A stretch of DNA of 36,233 bases from Lysobacterales bacterium (GTDB lineage: Bacteria > Pseudomonadota > Gammaproteobacteria > Xanthomonadales > Marinicellaceae), in the NCBI GenBank assembly GCA_020442635.1, contig JAGRJR010000035.1, positions 1-36,233 on the forward strand, given 5' to 3'. The position numbers and the translations under genes are program-made. Of the stretch, positions 5,819 to 14,075 are shown in pieces (within the stretch, counting starts at the first letter, position 1; each line of letters begins with the position of its first letter). The notes beneath the pieces are model-generated. The model was not told the DNA's origin. It saw nothing but the letters and a program-made list of their open reading frames with translations, and made no database searches.

Positions 5819-8479
5819 TCAGGGCTCAAAAAGCCCATGATACCAGTGATTGGCGGGCAATAACACCTTTAGTTGAGCCATTGCTTCATCAAATAATCCA
5901 CCATCAATTGACTTTCCTGACACTTTTTCTAATTGTAAATACACTGCCTCCAATAACCAATAATTCCACTCCTGTTTAAGGGTGATGGGTGCGAGTGTCT
6001 GCCTGGCTTGAGTGATTAACCGCAATGCTTGGTCGTTTTCCCCCATACGCCAATAATAAACCCCACTGACCATCAAGGTATTCACATACCTCCTTTTGAT
6101 GTCGTTGGCATCGTTCAATAATTGATCCATGTCAGCGACCAACCGCTTGACATCGATGTCTAACTCATCAACACGGTTAGATTTAACTAGCCAATCTAAT
6201 CGATAGGTTTTCAAGGTCAGCATCAACACATGATCAGCAGGTAATTTAGGGGCAAAATAATCGATCGCTTCAGACAACAAACGATCAGCGGCCTGATTTT
6301 CACCCAACTCCAACAATGCCCTGGATTTGACTACTTTGGCAGCCATCAATGAAAATCCTTGGCCCAGTTCGTTATTTTCAATCACAGTTATTGCCCGATC
6401 AATCAAATCCAGTGTGGTAGCGAACTGTCCCAAATAAAAGTAGGAATCAGCCTGATTGATCAGGTGGTTTTGATTTTCTGTGCCATAAATTTCAATATTC
6501 TCCTGATGAATAACATCGTACAAAGCGGTGGCTTCCCGATACTTACCTTCAACCTTATATTTCATGGCCAACGAATTTTTTGCGGCCAATAAATTAGGGT
6601 GCACACCTTCATAAGCTGCTGAAAAGAACTCAGTGGCTTCAGTTAAATAACGTTCAGACTCTTCTGGTGGTAATTGGTTTTGCAACAATAAATACTGGTA
6701 ATACCTGATTTTTCCCATGTTTTCAGTATCATCGACACCATGGGCCAGAGATTCGGCCTGAGAAAGAAAATCCAAGGCCTGCTCAGGATGGTTCAGACTG
6801 CGATGAAACTCAGCAAAATTAACCAATACTTGCGCTTCTAGCGAGGCTGGTAAAGAAAGAAATTTTACCTTTCGATAAGCATCTGTCAGCTGCTGCAAAG
6901 CAGCTTCGTACTGGTTCTGGTTACGCAGGGCTATGGCACTGCTCAAATGTCTCGACAAATATTCCGGCGCATGTTCTGGCAACCTGGCCTCATAATATTT
7001 CAGGGCTTCGTTGTTGTATTTGATTTTCAAATCATTGGCAGAAATCTCGCCATAAATTTCAGCTATTTGACCAGCTATTTCAGCGCGTAACGCTTGATCA
7101 TTGATCGTTTTCAAATCAAATTTTTCACTGCTGATTTCAAACATTTTCTGTGCGGTAATTTGGGTACTACCACCTACCAATGGTGAAGCTGTTGAGAGCA
7201 AAGTTTTAAAAAAATTCAGCATTTGTTGACTCTTTTCTGCTTCAGCTTGTGCCAGGTGTTGTGCTTGCACGGCCTGTTTTCTTTGCTGATTTGAATAGAA
7301 CCAACCACCTGTCAGAGAAACCAGCAACAACAAAGCCATTAAACTCGACCAGGTATGGCGTTTAAAAAACATTTTTGATCGGTAGAAAAAACCATCACCA
7401 AGGGCACTGATGGGCAGATGCTGTTGAAATCTTTTGATGTCACTGATTAACTCATGCACCGATTGATAACGTCTTTCTGGATCGGCATGCATGGCCTGAT
7501 TGATAATGGTGTCCAGAGCGCCTTTGACTTTTTGTGCAAGAGGATGCTGATTTTGTCTCATCACCTCACTGGTGAATCGGGTTTTGGGCTCAGTAATGGC
7601 TTTGATTTTTTCCGCCACTGAGAGCTCTTGATGAGCAAATCGATTGTCTCCAATCAATAACTCAAATAACAATACTCCCAAAGCGTAAATATCGGTGGCA
7701 GCTGTACAAACTTCCCCATTGATTTGTTCTGGTGCTGCGTAATCAGGCGTAAAGACTTGGGTTTGGGTCAACCGTCCATCCTGAATATCAATCAGCTTGG
7801 CAATGCCAAAATCCAGTAATTTGACTTGGTGGTGGTTGTCAATGAGGATATTGGCCGGCTTTAAATCCCGATGAATAATCAGCTGATTGTGGGCATATTC
7901 CACGGCAGAACATACTTGTAAAAACAACCGCAATACCTCATTTAATGACAATTGACGTTGCTTTGTATATTCATCTACCGGCACACCTTCTATCCATTCG
8001 GTAGCAATGTATGGGGTATCTTCAATCACACCCGCATCTAACAAAGCCGCAATGTTGTGGTGTTTCAGTTTACCTAAAATGGCTTTCTCATTATCGAATC
8101 GCCTGGACAAATCATCGTTCAATAATTCACGTCTGATCAGTTTCAAGGCGACAAAAACATGAACATCTGAATTCAGGTAATGCGCCTGGTATATACGCCC
8201 CATCCCGCCAACAGCGATTTTTTTTACTATGCGAAAATGTCCAAAAACCAACTGCTCATCCTGCCTGATTTTTTCATTGACCTCGACACCAGGCTGGTTT
8301 TGCATAAAACCTTCATCAGTTTCTGCCTGCAACATGCGTTGAACCAGCGTTCGCAATTCATCATTGCCAGTAGTTTTGTGCAAAACAAAAGTGGAACGTT
8401 CTGACTTTTTCAAAGCCAGTGACTGTTCATACAAGCTGTTGGCCTGCTGCCACAACTTTTTATTGTTAGAAAAATTCAC
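5819..8479 (-). CDS. Transmembrane Ser/Thr protein kinase with C-terminal TPR-like repeats
   Basis: The 886-residue protein has a cytoplasmic N-terminal helical segment (1-75) and a complete Hanks-type kinase domain (about 81-350). It shows the glycine loop IAVGGMGRIY (88-97), Lys113, Glu131, HRDLKPAN (203-210), DFG (223-225) and APE (249-251). One membrane helix (about 377-396) follows, then a coiled-coil-like QA-rich stretch and about 450 residues of helical repeats resembling TPRs. All catalytic residues are present. With one membrane helix the repeat region should be periplasmic and may sense a partner. The start is GTG at 8479, with AGGTG 8 nt upstream. It lies directly upstream of the ECF sigma gene, the standard ECF43 arrangement, and has its own ECF-like promoter, suggesting positive feedback. 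The ligand is unknown. Confidence 0.93.
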   Translation of the reverse strand: MNFSNNKKLWQQANSLYEQSLALKKSERSTFVLHKTTGNDELRTLVQRMLQAETDEGFMQNQPGVEVNEKIRQDEQLVFGHFRIVKKIAVGGMGRIYQAHYLNSDVHVFVALKLIRRELLNDDLSRRFDNEKAILGKLKHHNIAALLDAGVIEDTPYIATEWIEGVPVDEYTKQRQLSLNEVLRLFLQVCSAVEYAHNQLIIHRDLKPANILIDNHHQVKLLDFGIAKLIDIQDGRLTQTQVFTPDYAAPEQINGEVCTAATDIYALGVLLFELLIGDNRFAHQELSVAEKIKAITEPKTRFTSEVMRQNQHPLAQKVKGALDTIINQAMHADPERRYQSVHELISDIKRFQQHLPISALGDGFFYRSKMFFKRHTWSSLMALLLLVSLTGGWFYSNQQRKQAVQAQHLAQAEAEKSQQMLNFFKTLLSTASPLVGGSTQITAQKMFEISSEKFDLKTINDQALRAEIAGQIAEIYGEISANDLKIKYNNEALKYYEARLPEHAPEYLSRHLSSAIALRNQNQYEAALQQLTDAYRKVKFLSLPASLEAQVLVNFAEFHRSLNHPEQALDFLSQAESLAHGVDDTENMGKIRYYQYLLLQNQLPPEESERYLTEATEFFSAAYEGVHPNLLAAKNSLAMKYKVEGKYREATALYDVIHQENIEIYGTENQNHLINQADSYFYLGQFATTLDLIDRAITVIENNELGQGFSLMAAKVVKSRALLELGENQAADRLLSEAIDYFAPKLPADHVLMLTLKTYRLDWLVKSNRVDELDIDVKRLVADMDQLLNDANDIKRRYVNTLMVSGVYYWRMGENDQALRLITQARQTLAPITLKQEWNYWLLEAVYLQLEKVSGKSIDGGLFDEAMAQLKVLLPANHWYHGLFEP

Positions 8480-8526
8480 AAAAAAAACACCTGTTCGGGT
8501 ATCATGATTAACCTATTGCAACTGAT

Positions 8527-8555
8527 TTAAAATCTCTAAACGAAAAAATTATACT
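8527..8555 (+). promoter_or_regulatory. Possible sigma-70 promoter for the moxR operon
   Basis: TTAAAA (8527-8532), a 17-nt spacer and TATACT (8550-8555) lie 30 nt before the ATG at 8586. The -10 is a good match and the -35 is poor (4 of 6). It overlaps the opposite-strand ECF-like promoter at 8536-8564, so the two may compete. Confidence 0.35.
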
Positions 8556-8564
8556 TCAACTGTC
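8536..8564 (-). promoter_or_regulatory. Putative ECF-type promoter, site 3 (kinase-sigma operon)
   Basis: On the minus strand, GACAGT (8564-8559) is followed after 16 nt by CGTTTAG (8542-8536), about 57 nt before the GTG start of the kinase. It fits sites 1 and 2 in the -35 hexamer, the exact spacing and the CGT of the -10. It diverges in the spacer and lacks the TT before GACAGT. If real, it indicates autoregulation of the kinase-sigma operon. Confidence 0.45.
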
Positions 8565-8585
8565 GCCCACATTGATAAAAACACC

Positions 8586-9539
8586 ATGACACAACACGCC
8601 TCAACAACAGCGCAGCCAAACAAAAACAGCGATGCTCAAATCATCAATAAGGTGATCGAAACGATAGGCCACAAAATATTAGACAAATCCGAAGCCATTG
8701 AAATTGTAGTCGCCACCCTGATTGCTGGTGGACATGTTTTACTGGAAGATTTACCCGGCTTGGGTAAAACCACTTTGGCCATGAGCATTGCTCAGGTTTT
8801 TGGCATGGATTACAAACGCATCCAGCTCACCTCTGACATGATGCCTTCTGATGTCTTGGGCGTCAGCATCTATGACCCGACCAGCCAGACCTTTAGTTAT
8901 CACAAAGGCCCGGTTTTTACTCAATTTTTATTGGCTGATGAACTTAACCGAGCTACTCCGAAAACACAAAGTGCTTTGTTAGAAGCCATGGCCGAAAATC
9001 AAGTCAGCATGGATGGTAAAACCTATCTATTAGATGATGCCTTCTTTGTAATGGCCACTCAGAACCCCATTGATGAAGCAGGCACATACAATTTACCCCA
9101 ATCGCAACTCGACCGTTTTTTGGTCAGTCTCAGCCTTGGCTACCCTGCCACAGACAGCGAACGACAACTGTATAGCCAATCTTATATGCAAGCGTTCAAA
9201 AAACCACTTCCTGCCTTGACCACTCCCAAGCAATTGCGAAACTGGCAACAATATTCACAAACCATTCATGCTGCTGAAGAAGTTTTGGATTTTTTGCAAT
9301 TACTCATTAAAAAGACCCGAACCCACAGCGAAATCCTGCACGGCTTATCACCAAGAGCAGGTTTGTCACTGTTCAGATTGTCGCAAAGCCTGGCGATGTT
9401 GGCTGGTCGGGATTTTATGACTCCCGCTGACGTGAAAAAGGCTTTTTATCCGGTTTGCAGACACCGCTTGGTTGCCAAAGATAATAGGCCAGCCAAAGAC
9501 ATCATCAAATCCATCGTTCATGATACTGAAATCATTTAA
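8586..9539 (+). CDS. MoxR-family AAA+ ATPase
   Basis: This 317-residue ATPase belongs to the MoxR family, thought to act as chaperones that assemble or activate partner proteins. Walker A is DLPGLGKTT (55-63) and Walker B is LLADE (115-119), followed by LNRATPKTQSALLEAMAE. Next come the sensor region FFVMATQNP and arginine-finger region QSQLDRF, then a helical lid containing HGLSPRAGLSL. Start ATG at 8586; no clear Shine-Dalgarno is visible. The DUF58 gene begins inside its 3' end and a TgpA-type gene follows, so this is the usual MoxR-DUF58-transglutaminase operon. It is divergent from the kinase gene, with a 106-nt region between them holding overlapping promoter candidates. The family call is secure; the substrate is unknown. 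Confidence 0.95.
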   Translation: MTQHASTTAQPNKNSDAQIINKVIETIGHKILDKSEAIEIVVATLIAGGHVLLEDLPGLGKTTLAMSIAQVFGMDYKRIQLTSDMMPSDVLGVSIYDPTSQTFSYHKGPVFTQFLLADELNRATPKTQSALLEAMAENQVSMDGKTYLLDDAFFVMATQNPIDEAGTYNLPQSQLDRFLVSLSLGYPATDSERQLYSQSYMQAFKKPLPALTTPKQLRNWQQYSQTIHAAEEVLDFLQLLIKKTRTHSEILHGLSPRAGLSLFRLSQSLAMLAGRDFMTPADVKKAFYPVCRHRLVAKDNRPAKDIIKSIVHDTEII

Positions 9540-10467
9540 GCGCAAGCTCAATCAGTTCATTAACCGCCGCGGTAAAGAATCTCTGCCTGTTACTTTTGAT
9601 TGGCGAAGGATTTACGTTTTGCCTAGTAAACCCGGTTTGTTTTTTGCAATTATTTGGTTTTTGATGATGATGGCTGGTTTGAATTTCAACAACAACATGA
9701 GCCTGATGTTGGTTTTTTTATTGTTTGGGCTGGCACAAGTCTTGCTCTATAGAACATTTTTTAACCTCAGAAATTTAAGGTTGGAAATGGTAACAGCTCA
9801 ACCTGTTTTTCTGGGTGAAGATATTCACTTGAAAGTGACAGTGGGTTCAAATGATCCAAAATGGCAAATTTGTGCCACAACAGGCAAGACAGAAACCATT
9901 GAAAATATACCAGACCAAACCACACAATTGACACTCCCCAGCCCAAGTATTCACCGAGGCTGGCAAACCACTCCAAGACTCAAGTTTTTTACCCGCTATC
10001 CCATTGGACTATTCACTGTTTGGGCTTATTGCATACCCGATGCAAAGGCATTAGTTTATCCCAGACCAGAAGTTCCCTGCCCCGATTTTCCCGACCATGG
10101 CGGAGCAGATGGACAACAAACCATAGCTGTTAAAGGTGATGAGCTCAGCAGCATCCGCGACTATCGACAAGGTGACCCAATACGAGATATTGCCTGGAAA
10201 AAATCTGCTCAAAGCAACCAAACCTGGGTTAAAGAGTTCAATCAGGTACGCGGCAAAAATTTACTGTTTGACTTGACACAAATGGATCATGACTCGCTTG
10301 AATTTAAACTCTCCAGAATGACGGCCTGGGTGTTACAAGCAGAAAAACAACAGGCAGAATATCAGCTTGTTTTGCCGGGTTTTGATTCCGGCATGTCATC
10401 TGGTCAGACACACCAGTACCATTGTCTGCAAGCCTTGGCTCTGTATCAACCCGGAACCAGTTCATGA
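9520..10467 (+). CDS. DUF58 domain membrane protein
   Basis: The 315-residue product has two closely spaced membrane helices (about residues 38-80, around WFLMMMAGLNF and MLVFLLFGLAQVLL). A beta-rich part follows, then the DUF58 signature SSIRDYRQGDPIRDIAWKKS (about 205-225). DUF58 proteins accompany MoxR ATPases and are thought to be their partners; the fold after the signature resembles a von Willebrand A-type domain. A TTG start at 9472 is possible, but ATG at 9520 gives a normal 20-nt overlap with moxR and a sensible N-terminus (basic, then hydrophobic), so I choose it. Its stop overlaps the next gene's ATG (ATGA at 10464). Family assignment is firm; the biochemical role is unknown. Confidence 0.9.
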   Translation: MILKSFKRKLNQFINRRGKESLPVTFDWRRIYVLPSKPGLFFAIIWFLMMMAGLNFNNNMSLMLVFLLFGLAQVLLYRTFFNLRNLRLEMVTAQPVFLGEDIHLKVTVGSNDPKWQICATTGKTETIENIPDQTTQLTLPSPSIHRGWQTTPRLKFFTRYPIGLFTVWAYCIPDAKALVYPRPEVPCPDFPDHGGADGQQTIAVKGDELSSIRDYRQGDPIRDIAWKKSAQSNQTWVKEFNQVRGKNLLFDLTQMDHDSLEFKLSRMTAWVLQAEKQQAEYQLVLPGFDSGMSSGQTHQYHCLQALALYQPGTSS

Positions 10468-12440
10468 GCCGCATGACCTCACAATTGAGCGAAAAACAGT
10501 TATTCTGGATTGTATTTGCGGTGTTATTAGCGGTTTTACCGCAAGTTCACCGATTGCCTATATGGTTTTTACCGATGACTGTTGCAGTCGTGAGCTATCG
10601 ATTCTATGCACAGATTTACCAGCTCAAGCAAACGTATAACAGAATCCTTACTGTTCTCGCTATTGCAGCCATGATCATGATTATTTACAGCCAGGGCATT
10701 GGTTTATCCCGGGAAATTTCGGTAACCATTTTAATAACCATGACCGTTCTCAAGTTACTGGAAACTTATACCATGCGAGATGCTTTGCTGGTGGTGATGC
10801 TGTGCTATTTCGTGACCATGACACGTTTTTTGTATTCTCAGGATTTATTGCTGGTCTTTTATTTGTTTGGTTCAGCTTTTGTCACCACACATGCGCTGTC
10901 TGTGTTGAATTTTGAGAAGACAAAACGCTGGTTTGATACCAGTCAACTACGTGCGACAGCTGGTTCATTGGCCTTAGCTGTACCTTTTGCTGCGCTGTTT
11001 TTCCTGGTTTTTCCGCGGCTTGGCGCACCAATTTGGGGCTCTCCGGATATTTTTGGCGAAGGCAAAACCGGCATCAGCGACACCATGAGCCCAGGTTCTA
11101 TCATCGAGTTATTCATGGATGACTCACCGGCTTTCAGAGCCACCTTCAAGGATCACAAAACTCCACCGAAGAACCAACTTTACTGGCGGGGGCCCGTGCT
11201 GTGGAATTTCGACGGCACCACCTGGAGCAGAAAAAAGCACAACAGAACCAGAACCAGAATTCAGCAATACTCTGAACGCGAAACTTACCAATATCAAATC
11301 GAACTGGAAAGCACCGGACAGAAATATATGTTTGGCCTCGACTATGTGGTTAACTCTCCGAGCGGCGCATTTTTATTACCCGATTCAATCCTGTATTCAC
11401 CGCAAAAGATCAATCAATTGCGCCACTACGAACTCGAGTCATTGCTGCTTGATAGATTTTACCAGCCTCTGGATGAGAGCGATAAACTGTTGTTACTGGA
11501 TTATCCTGCCAATCAAAACCAGCAAACCCGGCGAATGATGCATAGCTGGCAACAAGAAACAAAGAAACCACTTGAAATCATTAATCGGGCACTGACCTGG
11601 TTTAACCAGGATGAGTTTTACTACTCGTATTCACCGCCACCGTTGTCTGGAGATGTGATTGATCAGTTTATTTTTGAATCAAAGCGCGGGTTTTGCGAAC
11701 ATTATGCCTCCTCTTTCACCATCATGATGCGTATGGCTGGCATTCCAGCCAGGGTAGTTACTGGTTATCAAGGAGGTATTAATAATGGTGAATATTTATT
11801 GGTTAAACAATCCGATGCCCACGCCTGGTCCGAAGTCTATATTACAGATGGCGATAAGCCTGGATATTGGTTACGGGTAGACCCAACTTCTATGGTAGCA
11901 CCAGAACGGGTAGAACGCGGATCCAGGCAAATCATGGACGAAAAACGCAACATCATCGATTACGACTGGATAAGAAACTTCAAAGAATCCATGGACAGGT
12001 ATCGTTATCGCTGGAACCAATGGGTCAGAGATTTTAATGTGTCAAAACAACAAGCCCTGTTTGAGGTTTTGGGCATTGATCACAGGAACGGCAAAACTTT
12101 GGCCATGATGATGGCTGGTATTTTATTAATAACAGGCTTATTGAGTTTGATACCAATTTGGTGGCTTAATCGTAAACGATACCATACCCTGCAACGCATT
12201 TATTTAGAATTGGTTGCTAAAGTAAGAAAAAATTCACAACTATACAGTTTAAAAAATCAAGGCGTAGAAACCTTTGTCACCCAGATGAAAATAACCTACC
12301 CTGAAGCCAAAACCCAACTCAATCACTTTTTAGATACCTATCTAGCTGCACGCTACAGCAATAATGCCAATGAACGTAAGCAAACCATTGCTCACCTTCG
12401 ACAAACATTACTGAAAATTAAACAAATTATTAAGCACTAA
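10464..12440 (+). CDS. TgpA-type membrane transglutaminase (DUF3488 / transglutaminase-like)
   Basis: The 658-residue protein has an N-terminal block of several membrane helices (about 15-200; DUF3488 type). A periplasmic transglutaminase-like domain follows, then one membrane helix (about 556-578) and a cytoplasmic tail of about 80 residues (DUF4129-like). The catalytic triad is visible: Cys411 in GFCEHYAS, His453 in DAHAWSEVY and Asp473 in WLRVDPTS. Pseudomonas aeruginosa TgpA is an essential periplasmic transglutaminase of this architecture; its natural substrates are poorly defined. A TTG at 10422 is in frame, but the ATG at 10464 overlaps the DUF58 stop as ATGA and is preferred. Together with MoxR and DUF58 it probably forms one envelope-acting module. 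Confidence 0.93.
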   Translation: MSRMTSQLSEKQLFWIVFAVLLAVLPQVHRLPIWFLPMTVAVVSYRFYAQIYQLKQTYNRILTVLAIAAMIMIIYSQGIGLSREISVTILITMTVLKLLETYTMRDALLVVMLCYFVTMTRFLYSQDLLLVFYLFGSAFVTTHALSVLNFEKTKRWFDTSQLRATAGSLALAVPFAALFFLVFPRLGAPIWGSPDIFGEGKTGISDTMSPGSIIELFMDDSPAFRATFKDHKTPPKNQLYWRGPVLWNFDGTTWSRKKHNRTRTRIQQYSERETYQYQIELESTGQKYMFGLDYVVNSPSGAFLLPDSILYSPQKINQLRHYELESLLLDRFYQPLDESDKLLLLDYPANQNQQTRRMMHSWQQETKKPLEIINRALTWFNQDEFYYSYSPPPLSGDVIDQFIFESKRGFCEHYASSFTIMMRMAGIPARVVTGYQGGINNGEYLLVKQSDAHAWSEVYITDGDKPGYWLRVDPTSMVAPERVERGSRQIMDEKRNIIDYDWIRNFKESMDRYRYRWNQWVRDFNVSKQQALFEVLGIDHRNGKTLAMMMAGILLITGLLSLIPIWWLNRKRYHTLQRIYLELVAKVRKNSQLYSLKNQGVETFVTQMKITYPEAKTQLNHFLDTYLAARYSNNANERKQTIAHLRQTLLKIKQIIKH

Positions 12441-12480
12441 CAAATTACAATATCAATCTGTTGAACAAAACGTTATCACC

Positions 12481-13200
12481 ATGATGAACCAACCACGACA
12501 ACATTTCTTCTTTTTAGGTGTTTTTATTTTCCTGGGCTTGGCCACTATGGGTTTTTTACTTGCTCAAGCCATAGTGCAATACAAACAGATGGACCGCAGC
12601 GTAACCGTAAAAGGTCTGTCCGAAAAGGAGTTAATGGCTGATGTGGTTATTTGGCCAATTACTTATTCCTTTGCGGATAATGACCTCAATGCTTTGTACG
12701 CAACTCTGGAATCCAACAATCAACTCATCAGTGAGTTTCTGACCAGCAGAAACATTCCTGGAGAAGCCATTAGCTTTACACCGCCAGCAATCACCGATAA
12801 ATCCGCGCTGGATTATGGTGGCGGCGATAACTCGGCATTTCGTTTTGTTGGGAAACAGACTGTTACGGTTTACTCAGAACAGATAGAAACGGTCAGACAG
12901 GCCATGACTCAGCTATCAGAACTAGGTAAAAAGGGGATTGTGATTCGCGGTGATGATTATGACAGCCGAACTGAATATTTATTCACGCAGCTGAACGAAG
13001 TCAAACCAGCAATGATAGAAGAAGCGACCCAAAACGCCAGAGAAGTGGCCATGAAATTTGCTGCTGACTCAAACAGCAGACTTGGTAAAATCAAATCAGC
13101 CAAACAAGGTCAGTTCAGTATTAATGACCGCGACAAAAACAATCCTCATATTAAAAATATCAGGGTGGTATCAACGGTTGAATATTACCTCTCAGATTAA
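12481..13200 (+). CDS. SIMPL (DUF541) domain protein, membrane-anchored
   Basis: The 239-residue protein has an N-terminal hydrophobic helix (about 9-30), probably an uncleaved anchor. It then shows the SIMPL/DUF541 pattern: RSVTVKGLSEKELMADVVIWPI, a helical stretch with repeated Asn and Leu, the strand QTVTVYSEQIETVRQAM, the helix NEVKPAMIEEATQNAREVAMKFA (split around residue 180) and a final strand VRVVSTVEYYL-like end. SIMPL proteins are periplasmic and of largely unknown biochemical role, with reported links to oxidative stress. It lies 40 nt after the TgpA-type gene on the same strand and directly abuts the next gene, whose ATG follows the TAA with no gap, so co-transcription is likely. 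The start is ATG ATG at 12481; either could be used. Confidence 0.88.
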   Translation: MMNQPRQHFFFLGVFIFLGLATMGFLLAQAIVQYKQMDRSVTVKGLSEKELMADVVIWPITYSFADNDLNALYATLESNNQLISEFLTSRNIPGEAISFTPPAITDKSALDYGGGDNSAFRFVGKQTVTVYSEQIETVRQAMTQLSELGKKGIVIRGDDYDSRTEYLFTQLNEVKPAMIEEATQNAREVAMKFAADSNSRLGKIKSAKQGQFSINDRDKNNPHIKNIRVVSTVEYYLSD

Positions 13201-13983
13201 ATGAAGCGATTTATTTTCCTGGCTGGCTTGACCTTGACACTATTGGCTTGTCAGCCTAAGGGCACATACTTATATCAGTTCCCAAAAGCACAAAACCATG
13301 CAATTAACCAAGTAGTACTGGTGATAGATTACCTAAACCTAAAAGATGATGTCGGCAAATTCTGGGATTTTGATAGCTATTATCACCAAAAAGTTTTAAA
13401 CCAGCTGTTTCACAGCATAGACAGTCAACTTCAGTCCTTCGGTTATCCTGCTATCGATTCGTATATACTCAGCAGTGGCTTGTTAATTCACACCGACTTT
13501 CAGGTTGAACATTACATTCAGGATGAGTTTCAAAATGAGCGGTTAAACCCGCCATTTATCCTCGCTAAACAAGGCATGACCAATGAACAAACATCACAAC
13601 ACCAGGAAATCCTCGGCATATTAGTAAAATACATCGCCCAAAGGCGTCACCTTGAAAATGATGATCTGTCACATCGTGGTATGCAACTGGGCTACCAATT
13701 GGCCACTGTAGACTTGACTGATGACACGGCAATTTTATATGTCCAAATTGACCTGTCAGCCCCAGGCATCATCAAACAACTGGGTACTTTACTGTTATCA
13801 GGTGCGATTGCCAGCCAAGCTGATTATGCTCATCTCCACTTAGATGCCACAGCCAGCCACCATGCCAGTGCCTTTTTGGTACATAAAGGCAGCGGGCAGA
13901 TCCTGTGGAAAAATTACAGTTTAAACTGGACACCCGAAAAACCAATAGCAGAATTTCTTGAAAACTTACCATCTAGAAATTAG
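13201..13983 (+). CDS. Predicted lipoprotein of unknown function
   Basis: The 260-residue product begins with a signal sequence ending in the lipobox L-L-A-C, with Cys17 followed by Gln, predicting an outer-membrane lipoprotein. No further family is recognised. The mature part has mixed alpha/beta character, with long helical segments in the first half. A later stretch (IIKQLGTLLLSGAIASQADYAH) is followed by ASAFLVHKGSGQILWKNYSLNW, a strand-turn-strand pattern seen in some lipoproteins that report a value or activity. The ATG starts immediately after the stop of the SIMPL gene, suggesting translational coupling and a shared envelope function with the MoxR-TgpA operon. It is the last gene of this run; the next gene is convergent. 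No clear terminator was found in 13984-14075. Confidence 0.75.
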   Translation: MKRFIFLAGLTLTLLACQPKGTYLYQFPKAQNHAINQVVLVIDYLNLKDDVGKFWDFDSYYHQKVLNQLFHSIDSQLQSFGYPAIDSYILSSGLLIHTDFQVEHYIQDEFQNERLNPPFILAKQGMTNEQTSQHQEILGILVKYIAQRRHLENDDLSHRGMQLGYQLATVDLTDDTAILYVQIDLSAPGIIKQLGTLLLSGAIASQADYAHLHLDATASHHASAFLVHKGSGQILWKNYSLNWTPEKPIAEFLENLPSRN

Positions 13984-14075
13984 CTAAAAAAACATCGACC
14001 AACTTAGCTGAGCTCGTAAGAAACCTTTAAAATGATGATAGACATTAAGTCTTTAAGCTTTCTTATGAGATAAAG

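Noticed and set aside
13984..14075. Terminator between the convergent lipoprotein and LRR genes
   Set aside because: Only stems of about 4 bp (for example AGAC/GTCT around 14040) could be found, too weak to support.
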